From assembly GCF_004361735.1 (NCBI RefSeq), contig NZ_SNVV01000004.1, forward strand, positions 62,001 to 126,000: a DNA stretch of 64,000 nt. Direction: 5' to 3'. The position numbers were made by a program, and so were the translations under genes. Positions 36,738-49,551 of the stretch are shown here, one piece after another. The notes beneath the pieces were generated by a model. It did not search any database. It was given only the letters and a program-made list of their open reading frames with translations, and was not told where the DNA came from. The first letter of the stretch is position 1. Every line of letters begins with the position of its first letter. This DNA is from Azoarcus indigens. GTDB lineage: Bacteria > Pseudomonadota > Gammaproteobacteria > Burkholderiales > Rhodocyclaceae.

Positions 36738-37363
36738 GAAAACTCCTTGCTTGCCTGGCGGTCTTGATGACCGCCTTCCTTACCCCTGCGCAGGCGGCCG
36801 AACCCAATGGCGCGCCGGATGCGCTGGTGCGCGACGTGACCAATGAAGTACTCGCCATCGTCCGCCAGGACAAGGCCATCCAGGGCGGCGATACCCGCAA
36901 AGTGCTGCAACTGGTGGACGAGAAGGTGCTGCCGCACTTCAACTTCCGCCGCATGACCATGCTCGCCGTCGGCCGCGACTGGCGCAGCGCTTCGCCGGAT
37001 CAGCAGCAGGCACTGACCGACGCCTTCCGTACCCTGCTGGTGCGCACCTACTCCAATGCGCTGACCCAGTACCGCGACCAGACCATAGACTTCAAGCCGC
37101 TGCGCATGGCGCCGGCCGATACTTCGGTGCAGGTGCGTACCGAAGTCCGCCAGCCCGGCGCCCAGCCCATCGGCATCGACTACATGCTGGAGAAGGGCAA
37201 CGACGGCTGGAAGGTGTTCGACGTCATCGTCGCCGGCGTCAGCCTGGTCACCAACTACCGGGGCACTTTCGCTCAGGAGATCCGTACCGGCGGCGTCGAT
37301 GGCCTGATCCGCTCGCTGCAGGAAAAGAACCGCGCGCTCGAAAGCGGCAAGGCCGGCGCATGA
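36734..37363 (+). CDS. mlaC: Phospholipid-binding periplasmic protein MlaC
   Basis: Soluble periplasmic shuttle of 209 residues between MlaA and MlaD. Signal peptide 1-22 (LLACLAVLMTAFLTPAQAAE). The MlaC core contains KVLPHFNFRRMTMLAVGRDW and FDVIVAGVSLVTNYRGTFAQ. The start overlaps the mlaA stop (ATGA). Confidence 0.95.
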   Translation: MRKLLACLAVLMTAFLTPAQAAEPNGAPDALVRDVTNEVLAIVRQDKAIQGGDTRKVLQLVDEKVLPHFNFRRMTMLAVGRDWRSASPDQQQALTDAFRTLLVRTYSNALTQYRDQTIDFKPLRMAPADTSVQVRTEVRQPGAQPIGIDYMLEKGNDGWKVFDVIVAGVSLVTNYRGTFAQEIRTGGVDGLIRSLQEKNRALESGKAGA

Positions 37364-37403
37364 GCCTGTCCGGCCCTTTCCTGGCGACGGTGCGGGTGGT
37401 GCG

Positions 37404-37682
37404 GTGAGCGAGGCGGGCGTGCTGCGCCTCAATGGTCCGCTGACCATGCGGACCGCGCCCGAAGTCCTGCAGCGCGGGCGCGATGCTATTGCCGCCGGAG
37501 ACGTGGTGATAGACTTCGCCGCCATCGCCGAGGCGGACTCCGCCGCCCTGGGCCTGCTGCTCGACTGGCTGCGTGCGGGCCGCGAAGCCGGTCACCAGGT
37601 TCAGGTGCGCGGCCTGCCCCGCGGCCTGCAAAGCCTCGCCGAACTCTACGGTATCCAAGACCTCCTGCCGCTGGCCCCCTGA
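37404..37682 (+). CDS. mlaB: STAS-domain protein MlaB
   Basis: Small cytoplasmic STAS protein of 92 residues that binds MlaF and supports transporter assembly. It consists of one STAS fold (VLRLNGPLTMRTAPEVLQRG, VVIDFAAIAEADSAALGLLL), with the Ser/Asp loop near residues 42-47. Start is GTG at 37404. It closes the mla set and is followed after 11 bases by an ABC-2 exporter ATPase. Confidence 0.88.
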   Translation: MSEAGVLRLNGPLTMRTAPEVLQRGRDAIAAGDVVIDFAAIAEADSAALGLLLDWLRAGREAGHQVQVRGLPRGLQSLAELYGIQDLLPLAP

Positions 37683-37693
37683 AAGCTGTTTCG

Positions 37694-38582
<889 letters not shown>

Positions 38583-38590
<8 letters not shown>

Positions 38591-39404
38591 AGTGTCGCAA
38601 CAACCCCGCCAGCCGGCCGAACTCCCCCCGGTGGGACGCGAGGTGCCGCTGGCCGGCTTCCGCACCCTGCTTTACAAGGAAGTGCTGCGTTTCTGGAAGG
38701 TGGCTTTCCAGACGGTGGCGGCTCCGGTGCTCAACGCGGTGCTCTTCCTGCTGATTTTCGCCCATGTGCTGGACCGCCACGTGACCGGCTATGGCGAGGT
38801 GGACTACACCGCCTTCCTGGTGCCCGGCCTGGCGATGATGTCGCTGCTGCAGAACGCCTTCGCCAACAGCTCGTCTTCGCTGATCCAGAGCAAGATCACC
38901 GGCAACATCGTGTTCGTGCTGCTGCCGCCGCTGTCCTACCGCGAGTTCTATTCGGCTTATGTGATCGCCTCGGTGCTGCGCGGGCTGTTCGTCGGCGCCG
39001 GCGTGCTGCTGGTGTCCATCCCCTTCGTCCATTTGCCGCTGGCGCATCCGCTGTGGATACTGGCCTTCGGCGTGCTCGGCGGCGCCTTCCTCGGCTCGCT
39101 GGGCGTCATCGCCGGCATCCAGGCGGACAAGTTCGACCAGCTCGCTGCCTTCCAGAACTTCCTGATCATGCCGCTTACCATGCTTTCCGGCGTGTTCTAC
39201 TCCATTCATTCCCTGCCGCCGCTGTGGCAGGATGTGTCCCACGCCAACCCGTTCTTCTACATGATCGACGGCTTCCGTTACGGTTTCTTCGGCCAGTCCG
39301 ATGTCTCGCCGTGGCTCTCCCTGGCCGTGGTCGGTTTCTGTTTCGTTGCGCTCGCAGTGCTTACCCTGGCCATGCTCGCCCGGGGTTACAAGCTGCGTGC
39401 ATGA
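38583..39404 (+). CDS. ABC-2 type exporter permease (YadH-like)
   Basis: Membrane protein of 273 residues with six hydrophobic helices, ABC2_membrane family (FRTLLYKEVLRFWKVAFQTV; ALVPGLAMMSLLQNAF-like stretch; LSGVFYSIHSLPPLWQ). The start at 38583 overlaps the ATPase gene, indicating coupling. Partner of the preceding ATPase; substrate unknown. Confidence 0.87.
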
Positions 39405-39416
39405 GGTGATCAAGAC

Positions 39417-40939
<1,523 letters not shown>

Positions 40940-40993
40940 GCGCGATCCCTGCCGGCGCGGCGGTGCTTGCAGCCACCGCGCCCGCGACGGGCA

Positions 40994-41401
40994 TCAGAGG
41001 TCGTACTGGCCGGCCGCTTCCGGCTGCCAGGTGACCTCCAGCACCTTCAAGCGGATGGCTTTGCCGTCCGGCGTGGCCCAGTCGATGCTCTGGTTGGCCG
41101 ACAGGCCGAGCAGGGCGGCGCCGGCCGGGGTGAACACCGAGACCTTGCCGGCGGCGGCGTCCGCTTCGCGCGGATAGGCCAGCGTCAGCTCATACTCGCG
41201 GCCGGTGTTTTCCTCGCAGAAGCGGGCACGGCTGTTCATGGTGATGACGTCGGCCGGCATGTCCTCCGGCTCGCGCACGTCGGCGCGCTCGAGTTCGTCG
41301 CGCAGGGCATCGAGATCGCCGCGGGCGCGGGCCGCCGGGGCGAACAGCAGTGCCTCCAGGCGTTCGAGGTCGCGGGACGAAACGATGATTTCCGGTTTCA
41401 T
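40994..41401 (-). CDS. rnk: Nucleoside diphosphate kinase regulator Rnk
   Basis: Protein of 135 residues related to the GreA/GreB C-terminal domain. An N-terminal helical part (SSRDLERLEALLF) precedes the FKBP-like domain (VITMNSRARFCEENTGREYE, VSVFTPAGAALLGLSANQSI). Rnk binds RNA polymerase without Gre-type cleavage activity. Convergent with murA (54 bases apart) and divergent from hisG. ATG at 41401 is chosen over an ATG at 41434. Confidence 0.88.
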   Translation of the reverse strand: MKPEIIVSSRDLERLEALLFAPAARARGDLDALRDELERADVREPEDMPADVITMNSRARFCEENTGREYELTLAYPREADAAAGKVSVFTPAGAALLGLSANQSIDWATPDGKAIRLKVLEVTWQPEAAGQYDL

Positions 41402-41603
41402 GGTTCTGCTCCTGGGTAATGAAGTCGAGAGCACGCATCGCGATTATGCGATACGGGAAAACTCGAGCGGATTACGGGGGCGGGGAGTCCGCCGGAAAAA
41501 GTAAAAGGCCGAACCGCCGTCGGCGGTTCAGCCAGTGGGTCGGAGGCTAACAGAAGCCACCACGGGTTACAATGTCGGCCCAATCCCCGCAAGGTTTTCG
41601 TCC

Positions 41604-42248
41604 GTGTCCAGCATCACCCTCGCCCTGTCCAAGGGCCGCATCTTCGAGGAAACGCTGCCGCTCCTGGCTGCCGCCGGCATTGTGCCGACCGATAATCCCG
41701 AGTCTTCGCGCAAGCTCATCATCGGCACCAACCGGCCGGACGTGCGCCTGGTCATCGTGCGCGCCACCGATACGCCCACCTATGTGCAGTACGGCGCCGC
41801 GGACCTCGGCATCGCCGGCAAGGATGTGCTGCTGGAGCATGGTGGCGCCGGCCTGTACCAGCCGCTGGACCTCAACATTGCCCGCTGCCGCCTGTGTGTG
41901 GCTGCGCCCAAGGGCTTCGATTACGCTGCGGCGACGCGGCCCGGCGGGCGCATCCGCATCGCCACCAAGTACATCGACAGCGCCAAGGCCCACTTCGCCG
42001 GCAAGGGAATGCATGTGGACCTGATCAAGCTGTACGGTTCGATGGAACTGGCGCCGCTGGTCGGCCTGGCCGACGCCATCGTGGATCTGGTGTCCACCGG
42101 CGGCACCCTGCGGGCTAACAACCTGGAGGAGGTGGAGGAGATCATGGACATCAGCTCCCGCCTCATCGTCAACCAGGCCTCCTTGAAACTGAAGCGCGAC
42201 CTCATCCAGCCAGTGCTGGAGGCCTTTGCCGGAGCCGTGAAGCCATGA
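41604..42248 (+). CDS. hisG: ATP phosphoribosyltransferase, short form
   Basis: First enzyme of histidine biosynthesis, 214 residues. The short form lacks the C-terminal regulatory domain and needs the HisZ subunit, which is not encoded in this window. [18 protein letters not shown] and the PRPP-binding [20 protein letters not shown] are diagnostic. Start is GTG at 41604; TACAAT at 41568-41573 may be the -10. It overlaps hisD by four bases. Confidence 0.95.
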   Translation: MSSITLALSKGRIFEETLPLLAAAGIVPTDNPESSRKLIIGTNRPDVRLVIVRATDTPTYVQYGAADLGIAGKDVLLEHGGAGLYQPLDLNIARCRLCVAAPKGFDYAAATRPGGRIRIATKYIDSAKAHFAGKGMHVDLIKLYGSMELAPLVGLADAIVDLVSTGGTLRANNLEEVEEIMDISSRLIVNQASLKLKRDLIQPVLEAFAGAVKP

Positions 42249-43552
42249 GCAAGACCGCCATCCGCCGCCTGGATGCCCGCAATCCTGGCTTCCTCGCCGA
42301 ACTGGACGCGCTGCTCGCCTTCGAGTCGGAGGCGGATGAGCGCATCGACAACGCGGTGACCGAGATCCTGCGCGGCGTACGCACCACCGGCGATGCGGCG
42401 CTCATCGAATACACCCGCCGCTTCGATCATCTCGATGTGAGCGATATGGCGGCGCTGGAGCTTCCAAAACATGAGCTGCAGGCGGCGCTGGCCAGTCTTT
42501 CCTCCGCCCAGCGCGATGCGCTGGTGATCGCTGCCGAGCGGGTGCGCGCTTATCACCAGCGTCAGAAGGCGGAGTCCTGGGAGTACGTGGAGGCGGACGG
42601 CAGCCGGCTGGGGCAGAAGGTGACGCCGCTGGACCGCGTCGGCCTCTACGTACCGGGCGGCAGGGCCTCCTACCCGAGCTCGGTGCTGATGAACGCGATT
42701 CCGGCCAAGGTGGCCGGCGTTGGTGAGCTCATCATGGTGGTGCCGACGCCGCGCGGCGAGAAGAATCCGCTGGTGCTGGCGGCGGCCGAGATAACCGGCG
42801 TGGACCGCGTCTTCACCATAGGCGGGGCCCAGGCGGTGGCGGCGCTGGCCTACGGCACCCAGACCATTCCGCAGGTGGACAAGATCGTCGGCCCGGGCAA
42901 TGCCTTCGTCGCCGAGGCCAAGCGCCGGGTGTTCGGCACCGTGGGCATCGACATGGTGGCCGGGCCCTCCGAGGTATTGATCATCTCGGATGGCAGCGGT
43001 CATGCCGACTGGGTGGCGATGGACCTGTTCGCCCAGGCGGAGCACGATGAACTGGCGCAGTCCATCCTGCTCTGCACCGACCCCGCCTTCATCGACGCAG
43101 TGCACGAGGCCATAGACCGGCTGCTGCCGACCATGCCGCGGCTGGAAACCATCGCCAAGTCGCTGGCCAACCGCGGTGCGCTGATCCATGTGGACAGCCT
43201 GGAGCGGGCCTGCGCCATCGCCAACCGGATCGCACCGGAACACTTGGAGCTGGCGATGGAGAAGGCGGAGGATTGGATAGACCACATCCGTCACGCCGGC
43301 GCCATCTTCGTCGGCCACTGGGCGGTGGAGGCGCTGGGCGACTACTGCGCCGGCCCCAATCACGTGCTGCCGACCATGCGCAGCGCGCGCTTCTCCTCGC
43401 CACTCGGCGTGTATGACTTCCAGAAGCGGACCAGCATCGTCCATATCTCGGAAGCCGGCGCCCAGCACCTGGGCAAGATCGCTTCAGTGCTGGCTCACGG
43501 CGAGGGCTTGCAGGCCCATGCCAGGTCGGCGGAGATGCGGCTCAAGGTCTGA
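42245..43552 (+). CDS. hisD: Histidinol dehydrogenase
   Basis: Zinc enzyme of 435 residues catalysing the last two oxidations from L-histidinol to histidine. [20 protein letters not shown] and the signature [15 protein letters not shown] are present, with zinc and catalytic residues in the [20 protein letters not shown] region (Gln, His). It is separated from the inverted hisC by 47 bases holding a hairpin. Confidence 0.97.
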   Translation: MSKTAIRRLDARNPGFLAELDALLAFESEADERIDNAVTEILRGVRTTGDAALIEYTRRFDHLDVSDMAALELPKHELQAALASLSSAQRDALVIAAERVRAYHQRQKAESWEYVEADGSRLGQKVTPLDRVGLYVPGGRASYPSSVLMNAIPAKVAGVGELIMVVPTPRGEKNPLVLAAAEITGVDRVFTIGGAQAVAALAYGTQTIPQVDKIVGPGNAFVAEAKRRVFGTVGIDMVAGPSEVLIISDGSGHADWVAMDLFAQAEHDELAQSILLCTDPAFIDAVHEAIDRLLPTMPRLETIAKSLANRGALIHVDSLERACAIANRIAPEHLELAMEKAEDWIDHIRHAGAIFVGHWAVEALGDYCAGPNHVLPTMRSARFSSPLGVYDFQKRTSIVHISEAGAQHLGKIASVLAHGEGLQAHARSAEMRLKV

Positions 43553-43570
43553 GCCGGCGTTTGACAGAAC

Positions 43571-43592
43571 CGGCCCTGCGATCGCGGGGCCG
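43571..43592. terminator. Palindromic hairpin between convergent hisD and hisC
   Basis: CGGCCCTGCG and CGCGGGGCCG form a nearly symmetrical GC-rich hairpin (one G-T pair) between the two convergent stops. Only a short T run (GCTTT) follows, so termination strength is uncertain. Confidence 0.45.
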
Positions 43593-43599
43593 AGTGCTT

Positions 43600-44670
43600 T
43601 CAGGCCAGGATTTCTCCCAGCGCGGCAAGCAGTGCATCGCACTGTGCATCGGTGCCTATGGTGATGCGCAGGAACTGGTCAATGCGCGGTGCCCGGAAGT
43701 GGCGCACGATGATTGCGCGCTCGCGTAGCGCCGCCGCCAATCCGGCGGCGTCGCGCCGGGGATGGCGGGCGAAGACGAAGTTCGCCACCGACGGCAGCAC
43801 CTCGAATCCTAGTTCTGAGAGTTGCTCGGTCAGGCGGCTGCGGCTGGAAATCACCCGGTCGCAGCTATCGCGGAAGTGCGCTTCGTCTTCCACCGACGCG
43901 ACCGCGCCAGCCAGTGCGAGCCGGTTCAGCGGGTAGGAGTTGAAGCTGTTCTTTACCCGCTCCAGCGCTTCGATCAGATCCGGGTGGCCCACGGCGAAGC
44001 CCACCCGCAGGCCCGCGAGGGAGCGGCTCTTGGAGAAGGTCTGCACCACCAGCAGGTTCGGGTAGCGTTCCACCAGCGGGATCGCGCTCTCGCCGCCGAA
44101 GTCCACATAGGCTTCATCCACCAGCACCACTGCATCCGGGTTGCCGGCCACGATGCGCTCCACTTCCGTCAATGCGAGCAGGCGGCCGGTCGGGGCGTTG
44201 GGGTTGGCGAAGATGATTGCGCCCGCCCGCCGGCCCGCCAACGGCAAATAGTCTTCCGGACGCAGACTGTAGTCATCGGCCAGGGGGAGGGTTTCGTAGG
44301 CGATCTCGTAGAGACCGCAATACACCGGATAGAAGCTATAGGTGATGTCGGGGAACCACAGTGGGTGGTCCTGCTTCAGCAAGCCGAGGAAGGCATGGGC
44401 CAGCACCTCGTCCGAGCCGTTGCCGACGAATACCTGCGCCGGGGTGAGCCCATGGCGCTGCGCCAGTACGGCTTTCAGCTTGTCTGCATTCGGATCCGGA
44501 TAGAGGCGCAGGCTGTCGTCCGCCGCTTCACGGATCGCAGCGACTGCCCGCGGCGACGGGCCGTAGGGGTGCTCGTTGGTATTAAGCTTGATCAGCTTGT
44601 CGAGCTTGGGCTGCTCCCCCGGCACGTAGGGTGTCAGGCGGTGAACGATGGGGCTCCAGTAACGGCTCAT
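43600..44670 (-). CDS. hisC: Histidinol-phosphate aminotransferase
   Basis: PLP-dependent aminotransferase of 356 residues making histidinol phosphate. The PLP lysine is Lys214 in [14 protein letters not shown]; the [12 protein letters not shown] start and [10 protein letters not shown] motif are typical of HisC. ATG at 44670 gives the family N-terminus ([12 protein letters not shown]). It lies between hisD and hisB but on the opposite strand, so it must be transcribed separately. Confidence 0.95.
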   Translation of the reverse strand: MSRYWSPIVHRLTPYVPGEQPKLDKLIKLNTNEHPYGPSPRAVAAIREAADDSLRLYPDPNADKLKAVLAQRHGLTPAQVFVGNGSDEVLAHAFLGLLKQDHPLWFPDITYSFYPVYCGLYEIAYETLPLADDYSLRPEDYLPLAGRRAGAIIFANPNAPTGRLLALTEVERIVAGNPDAVVLVDEAYVDFGGESAIPLVERYPNLLVVQTFSKSRSLAGLRVGFAVGHPDLIEALERVKNSFNSYPLNRLALAGAVASVEDEAHFRDSCDRVISSRSRLTEQLSELGFEVLPSVANFVFARHPRRDAAGLAAALRERAIIVRHFRAPRIDQFLRITIGTDAQCDALLAALGEILA

Positions 44671-44851
44671 GATGGCTTGATGGGTCCGAGTGCGAGAGGG
44701 CCGGGCAGGTGCCGCCAGGCCAGACGGCAGCAGCATGGCAAGGCCGAAACCCCGCGCCGAGGCGGGTTTTGCCCGAAGCTTGCTTTGCTGCTGCGGAGCC
44801 GGGCGATGTTATCATGGGCCTCGATTCCCACCTGTAGTGATGTTTCAAGCC

Positions 44852-45439
44852 ATGCGGCAAGCAGACGTAAAGCGCGACACCCTGGAAACCCGGATCTCCG
44901 TCCGGATCGACCTCGACGGTACCGGCAAGGCGACACTCGCCACCGGGGTGCCCTTCCTCGACCATATGCTGGATCAGATCGCCCGCCATGGTGCCATCGA
45001 TCTCGAAGTGAAGGCGGAGGGGGACGTGCACATCGATGACCACCACACGGTGGAAGACGTCGGCATCACGCTGGGCCAGGCCTTTGCTCGCGCCATCGGT
45101 GACAAGAAGGGCATACGCCGCTACGGGCATGCCTACGTGCCGCTCGACGAGGCGCTGTCGCGGGTGGTCGTTGATTTCTCTGGCCGTCCGGGGCTTCACT
45201 ACTTCGTCGAATATACCCGCGCGCGTATTGGCAGCTTCGATGTGGATCTGGCGCGGGAGTTCTTTCAGGGCTTCGTGAACCACGCCGGAGTCACCCTGCA
45301 CATCGACAATCTGCGGGGCGACAACGCGCACCATCAGTGCGAAACCATCTTCAAGGCCTTCGGGCGGGCACTACGTATGGCTGCTGAGCGCGATGATCGT
45401 GCCCTGGGCGCCATTCCCTCCACCAAGGGCGCGCTCTGA
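44852..45439 (+). CDS. hisB: Imidazoleglycerol-phosphate dehydratase
   Basis: Manganese-dependent dehydratase of 195 residues, single-function form (no phosphatase domain). The metal-binding [17 protein letters not shown] and [18 protein letters not shown] motifs are intact. ATG at 44852. Because hisC is inverted, a promoter must lie in 44671-44851; TTATCA near 44812 is a weak -10 candidate. Confidence 0.96.
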   Translation: MRQADVKRDTLETRISVRIDLDGTGKATLATGVPFLDHMLDQIARHGAIDLEVKAEGDVHIDDHHTVEDVGITLGQAFARAIGDKKGIRRYGHAYVPLDEALSRVVVDFSGRPGLHYFVEYTRARIGSFDVDLAREFFQGFVNHAGVTLHIDNLRGDNAHHQCETIFKAFGRALRMAAERDDRALGAIPSTKGAL

Positions 45440-45491
45440 GCAGCGCTGGCTGCCCGGGCGCACCTCTCATCCAGACAGACGGATACCAGCG

Positions 45492-46133
45492 ATGACCTGT
45501 GTGGCCATCATCGATTACGGCATGGGCAATCTGCGCTCGGTCGCCAAAGCAATCGAGCATGTCGCTCCGGGGCGTGAGGTCGTGGTGACCTCCGATCCCG
45601 CGGTTGTTGCGGCGGCCGAGCGGGTCGTCTTTCCCGGCCAGGGGGCGATGCCGGACTGCATGCGAGAGCTCGATCTGCGCGGCCTGCGCCCGGCAGTGCT
45701 GCAAGCAGCGGCAAGCAAACCCTTTCTCGGGATCTGTATCGGCCAGCAGATGTTGTTCGAGCACAGCGAGGAAGGCGATGTGCCCGGTCTGGGCGTGCTG
45801 GCGGGCAAGGTGGTGCGGTTTCCCGAGGCGCGCATGGCGCTTGCCGACGGAGCTCGGCTGAAGGTTCCGCACATGGGCTGGAACGAGGTCTGGCAGCGGA
45901 CGGCGGCCCACCCGATGTGGGAGGGTATCCCCGACGGAGAGCGCTTCTACTTCGTCCATAGCTACTTCGTGTCGCCGGCGGATGATGCCGTGACCGCCGC
46001 CGAGACCGACTATGGCCTGCGCTTTACCAGTGCGGTAGCACGGGCTAATATCTTTGCGGTCCAGTTCCACCCGGAAAAGAGCGCGCAAGCAGGTTTGCAG
46101 CTGCTTTCCAACTTCATACGCTGGGCGCCGTGA
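45492..46133 (+). CDS. hisH: Imidazole glycerol phosphate synthase, glutaminase subunit
   Basis: Class I glutamine amidotransferase of 213 residues delivering ammonia to HisF. Nucleophile Cys82 in [12 protein letters not shown]; the His/Glu pair lies in VQFHPEKS near the C-terminus. [19 protein letters not shown] is the standard N-terminus. Confidence 0.96.
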   Translation: MTCVAIIDYGMGNLRSVAKAIEHVAPGREVVVTSDPAVVAAAERVVFPGQGAMPDCMRELDLRGLRPAVLQAAASKPFLGICIGQQMLFEHSEEGDVPGLGVLAGKVVRFPEARMALADGARLKVPHMGWNEVWQRTAAHPMWEGIPDGERFYFVHSYFVSPADDAVTAAETDYGLRFTSAVARANIFAVQFHPEKSAQAGLQLLSNFIRWAP

Positions 46134-46179
46134 GCGCAACCGGTTCCTTTCTTCATCCCTTACTGTTTCAGATCCCGGT

Positions 46180-46929
46180 ATGTTGCTGATTCCCGCCATC
46201 GACCTCAAAGACGGTCACTGTGTTCGCCTGAAGCAGGGCGAAATGGACGATGCGACGGTCTTCTCCGAAGATCCGGCTGCCATGGCGAAGCACTGGCTGG
46301 ACCAAGGCGCACGTCGCCTGCATCTGGTAGACCTCAACGGCGCCTTTGCCGGCAAACCGAAGAACGAGGCTGCCATCCGCGCTATCACTCAGGTGGTCGG
46401 CGACGACATTCCGGTGCAATTGGGTGGCGGTATCCGCGATCTCGACACCATTGAGCGTTATCTGGACAACGGTATCACCTACGTCATCATCGGTACTGCG
46501 GCGGTGAAGAATCCCGGTTTCCTGCACGATGCCTGTGGTGCCTTTCCCGGCCACATCATCGTCGGTCTGGATGCGAAGGACGGCAAGGTTGCGGTGGATG
46601 GCTGGTCCAAGATGACCGGCCACGACGTGGTCGACCTGGCGAAGAAGTTCGAGGATTACGGCGTCGAGGCCGTGATCTACACCGATATCGGTCGCGACGG
46701 CATGCTTTCTGGCGTCAACATCGACGCCACCGTGCGTCTCGCCCAGGCGCTCCGTATTCCGGTAATCGCCAGCGGTGGCATTGCTTCCGTGACCGACATC
46801 GACGCGCTGTGTGCGGTCGAGGCGGAAGGGGTGATGGGGGCCATCACCGGCCGGGCGATCTACGAAGGCACCCTGGATTTCGCTGCAGGTCAGGCGCGCG
46901 CCGATGAACTCAACGGCGCCGCTTCCTGA
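46180..46929 (+). CDS. hisA: ProFAR isomerase (HisA)
   Basis: TIM-barrel isomerase of 249 residues converting ProFAR to PRFAR. The acid/base aspartates lie in [17 protein letters not shown] and [12 protein letters not shown]; phosphate loops include QLGGGIRD and IASGGIAS. It overlaps hisF by one base. Confidence 0.96.
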   Translation: MLLIPAIDLKDGHCVRLKQGEMDDATVFSEDPAAMAKHWLDQGARRLHLVDLNGAFAGKPKNEAAIRAITQVVGDDIPVQLGGGIRDLDTIERYLDNGITYVIIGTAAVKNPGFLHDACGAFPGHIIVGLDAKDGKVAVDGWSKMTGHDVVDLAKKFEDYGVEAVIYTDIGRDGMLSGVNIDATVRLAQALRIPVIASGGIASVTDIDALCAVEAEGVMGAITGRAIYEGTLDFAAGQARADELNGAAS

Positions 46930-47687
46930 TGCTCGCCAAACGCATCATCCCCTGCCTCGACGTGAATGCGGGGCGCGTGGTGAAGGGTGTCAACTTCCTT
47001 GAGTTGCGGGATGCGGGCGACCCGGTGGAGGTTGCCCGGCGGTACGACGAGCAGGGCGCGGATGAGATCACCTTCCTGGACATCACTGCCAGCTCCGACG
47101 ACAGGAACATCATCCTGCACGTCGTCGAGCAGGTAGCGGACCAGGTCTTCATTCCTCTGACGGTGGGCGGTGGCGTGCGCACGGTGGAGGATGTGCGCCG
47201 GCTGCTGAACGCGGGGGCGGACAAGGTCAGCATCAACACCGCGGCGGTGAACAATCCGCAGGTGGTGCAGGAAGCCAGCGACAAGGTCGGCAGCCAGTGC
47301 ATCGTGGTCGCGATTGACGCCAAGCAGACTGCGCCGGGCAAATGGCAAGTGTTCACCCATGGTGGCCGCAACAACACCGGACTGGATGCAGTCGAGTGGG
47401 CGCAGCGGGTTACCCGTCTCGGCGCGGGGGAGATCCTGCTGACCAGCATGGACAGGGATGGCACCAAGGCCGGTTTCGACCTGGGGCTTACCCGGGCGAT
47501 TGCCGATGCGGTGGCGATTCCTGTGATCGCCAGCGGAGGCGTGGGTTCGCTTGAGCACTTGGCTGAAGGTGTCTCTCAAGGCCGCGCGGATGCGGTGCTT
47601 GCCGCCAGCATCTTCCATTTCGGGCAGCACACGGTGCGGGAAGCCAAAGAGTTGATGCGAGAGCGGGGAATCGAGGTCAGGCTGTGA
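46929..47687 (+). CDS. hisF: Imidazole glycerol phosphate synthase, cyclase subunit
   Basis: TIM-barrel cyclase of 252 residues closing the imidazole ring with ammonia from His[21 protein letters not shown] and [15 protein letters not shown] hold the catalytic aspartates; [18 protein letters not shown] is the phosphate loop. It overlaps hisI by four bases. Confidence 0.97.
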   Translation: MLAKRIIPCLDVNAGRVVKGVNFLELRDAGDPVEVARRYDEQGADEITFLDITASSDDRNIILHVVEQVADQVFIPLTVGGGVRTVEDVRRLLNAGADKVSINTAAVNNPQVVQEASDKVGSQCIVVAIDAKQTAPGKWQVFTHGGRNNTGLDAVEWAQRVTRLGAGEILLTSMDRDGTKAGFDLGLTRAIADAVAIPVIASGGVGSLEHLAEGVSQGRADAVLAASIFHFGQHTVREAKELMRERGIEVRL

Positions 47688-48079
47688 GTGCGAGTACCAA
47701 GTGGTTGAATGAGGTCAAGTGGGACGAGCACGGCCTGGTGCCGGTCATCGTGCAGGAAGCGGCCACTGGTGACGTGCTGATGTTTGCCTGGATGAACCGC
47801 GAGGCGCTGCAACGCACCGCGGAATTGCGCGAGGCGGTGTATTGGTCCCGCTCCCGGCGCAAGCTGTGGCACAAGGGCGAAGAGTCTGGCCATGTACAGA
47901 AGGTCCTGGATATCAGGATCGATTGTGACAACGATGTGGTGCTGCTCAAGGTCGAGCAGGTTGGCGGCATCGCCTGCCACACCGGGCGGCACAGCTGCTT
48001 CTTCCAGCGCTATCTCGCGGATGGCCGGTGGGAGGCCGTCGAGCCGGTTCTCAAGGACCCGAAGGATATCTACAAATGA
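47684..48079 (+). CDS. hisI: Phosphoribosyl-AMP cyclohydrolase
   Basis: Zinc enzyme of 131 residues opening the adenine ring of PR-AMP. Metal ligands are in [17 protein letters not shown] and [30 protein letters not shown] is the substrate loop. Single-function form; the pyrophosphohydrolase HisE is a separate gene overlapping by four bases. Confidence 0.96.
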   Translation: MSASTKWLNEVKWDEHGLVPVIVQEAATGDVLMFAWMNREALQRTAELREAVYWSRSRRKLWHKGEESGHVQKVLDIRIDCDNDVVLLKVEQVGGIACHTGRHSCFFQRYLADGRWEAVEPVLKDPKDIYK

Positions 48080-48399
48080 TCGATATCGAAGTGTTGCACC
48101 GTGTGGCAGCGACCATAGCGGAGCGCAAGGGCGCCTCTCCCGAATCCTCTTACGTCTCCAGCCTCTATGCCAAAGGTACTGACGCGATCTGCAAGAAGGT
48201 CGCCGAAGAGGCGGCCGAGACCATCATGGCGGCAAAGGACGGCGAGCGCCTGCACATCGTTCGCGAGGTCACCGACCTCTGGTTCCACTCCCTGGTGTTG
48301 CTGGGGCACTATGGTCTTTCCGTAGACGACGTGCTGGCGGAGTTCCGCCGTCGTGAAGGCGTGTCCGGCATCGACGAGAAGCGGTCGCGCAAGGGCTGA
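48076..48399 (+). CDS. hisE: Phosphoribosyl-ATP pyrophosphohydrolase
   Basis: MazG-fold enzyme of 107 residues hydrolysing PR-ATP to [23 protein letters not shown] carries the metal-binding glutamates. ATG at 48076 is used; an ATG at 48028 lies inside hisI. Last his gene of this run. Confidence 0.95.
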   Translation: MIDIEVLHRVAATIAERKGASPESSYVSSLYAKGTDAICKKVAEEAAETIMAAKDGERLHIVREVTDLWFHSLVLLGHYGLSVDDVLAEFRRREGVSGIDEKRSRKG

Positions 48400-48408
48400 G
48401 AGGCGGCG

Positions 48409-48756
48409 ATGAGCGGGTGCATCTTCTGCCGTATCGTTGCTGGAGAGATTCCGGCGCGCAAGATCTTCGAGGACGAGCATGTCCTCGCCTTTCACGATAT
48501 CCAGCCTCAGGCTCCGGTTCATATCCTCGTCATCCCCAAGGTTCATATTCCTTCGATGGCCGAGCTGGTCGCAGAGCACGAAGCTGCCATGGGGCGTGCG
48601 ATGGTGGTTGCGGGGCGGCTGGCCCGGGAACAAGGCTGTGCTGATGGGTTCAGAGCCATCGTGAACACCGGGCGGGTCGGTTTGCAGGAGGTGTATCATC
48701 TTCATGTTCACGTGTTGGGCGGGCCGGACCCCCTGCCGCCCATGCTGAAGCGTTAA
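48409..48756 (+). CDS. HIT family protein (HinT-like)
   Basis: Histidine-triad nucleotide hydrolase of 115 residues, likely a purine phosphoramidase. The triad is His97-x-His99-x-His101 (HLHVHVLGG); N-terminal [19 protein letters not shown] is typical of HinT. It sits between hisE and tatA, a usual betaproteobacterial position. Confidence 0.93.
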   Translation: MSGCIFCRIVAGEIPARKIFEDEHVLAFHDIQPQAPVHILVIPKVHIPSMAELVAEHEAAMGRAMVVAGRLAREQGCADGFRAIVNTGRVGLQEVYHLHVHVLGGPDPLPPMLKR

Positions 48757-48766
48757 GGAGAGCGGT

Positions 48767-49003
48767 ATGGGTTCATTGAGCATCTGGCACTGGCTGATCG
48801 TGCTGGTCATCGTGCTGCTGGTTTTCGGCACGAAGAAGTTGCGCAACATCGGGCAGGACCTGGGTGGTGCGGTCAAGGGTTTCAAGGACGGGATGAAGGA
48901 GGCTGACGGCGGCGCCGATGCCGCATCCCAGCAGAAGATTTCCGGCCACGGCCAGACCATCGATGGCGAGGCGCGGGAAAAGGTCGAGAAGACCCATTCC
49001 TGA
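48767..49003 (+). CDS. tatA: Twin-arginine translocase subunit TatA
   Basis: Pore-forming Tat subunit of 78 residues. One N-terminal transmembrane helix ([20 protein letters not shown]) with the FGTKKL hinge, an amphipathic helix ([19 protein letters not shown]) and a polar tail. A terminator-like hairpin separates it from tatB, which may raise TatA relative to TatBC. Confidence 0.96.
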   Translation: MGSLSIWHWLIVLVIVLLVFGTKKLRNIGQDLGGAVKGFKDGMKEADGGADAASQQKISGHGQTIDGEAREKVEKTHS

Positions 49004-49026
49004 TCTACGCGTAACCCGCGAGGCGA

Positions 49027-49056
49027 GGGGCGCCCACAGGAGCGCCCCTTCGTTTT
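49027..49056 (+). terminator. Terminator-like hairpin between tatA and tatB
   Basis: GGGGCGC and GCGCCCC (49027-49033 with 49042-49048), 8-base loop, followed by TTCGTTTTC. It is 24 bases after the tatA stop and 19 bases before tatB. Partial termination here would leave more tatA than tatBC mRNA. Confidence 0.65.
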
Positions 49057-49074
49057 CGCAGCGGACCTGAAATC

Positions 49075-49551
49075 ATGTTCGATTTTGGTTTTTCGGAGCT
49101 GCTCATCATCGGAGTGGTGGCGTTGATCGTCATCGGGCCCGAGCGCCTACCCAAGGTGGCGCGCACGGCGGGGCATCTGCTGGGGCGATTGCAGCGCTAT
49201 GTTTCGGACGTGAAGTCGGATATCCAGCGTGAAATGCAGCTTGAGGAATTGAAGTCGCTGCAGCAGCAGGTGCAACAACAGGCCAGCGACCTGGAGAACT
49301 CCATGCGTTCCCAGATGGCGAAGGTGGAGGCTGAAGTTCATCAGACGGCGGAAGAGGTTCGCGCTGCTCTGCCGGAGGTCGCGCAAACGCAGGCCAAGGT
49401 GGAAGGGGGGGGCGCACCGGTTGGAGAGGCGCCCGTCGTACCGGCCGAGCCCAGCCCTCAGCTTGAACTTGGCTTGGGGGGCGACCAGGCCAAGGAGCCT
49501 GCGGCTTCATCGTCGGCCAGTGACACGCCCAGGATTGCGGACAAGGCATGA
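49075..49551 (+). CDS. tatB: Twin-arginine translocase subunit TatB
   Basis: Tat receptor subunit of 158 residues. N-terminal helix [20 protein letters not shown] with Glu8 and the GPERLP hinge of TatB, then a long amphipathic, coiled-coil-like helix (about 30-95) and a Pro/Ala-rich tail. Overlaps tatC by four bases. Confidence 0.95.
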   Translation: MFDFGFSELLIIGVVALIVIGPERLPKVARTAGHLLGRLQRYVSDVKSDIQREMQLEELKSLQQQVQQQASDLENSMRSQMAKVEAEVHQTAEEVRAALPEVAQTQAKVEGGGAPVGEAPVVPAEPSPQLELGLGGDQAKEPAASSSASDTPRIADKA

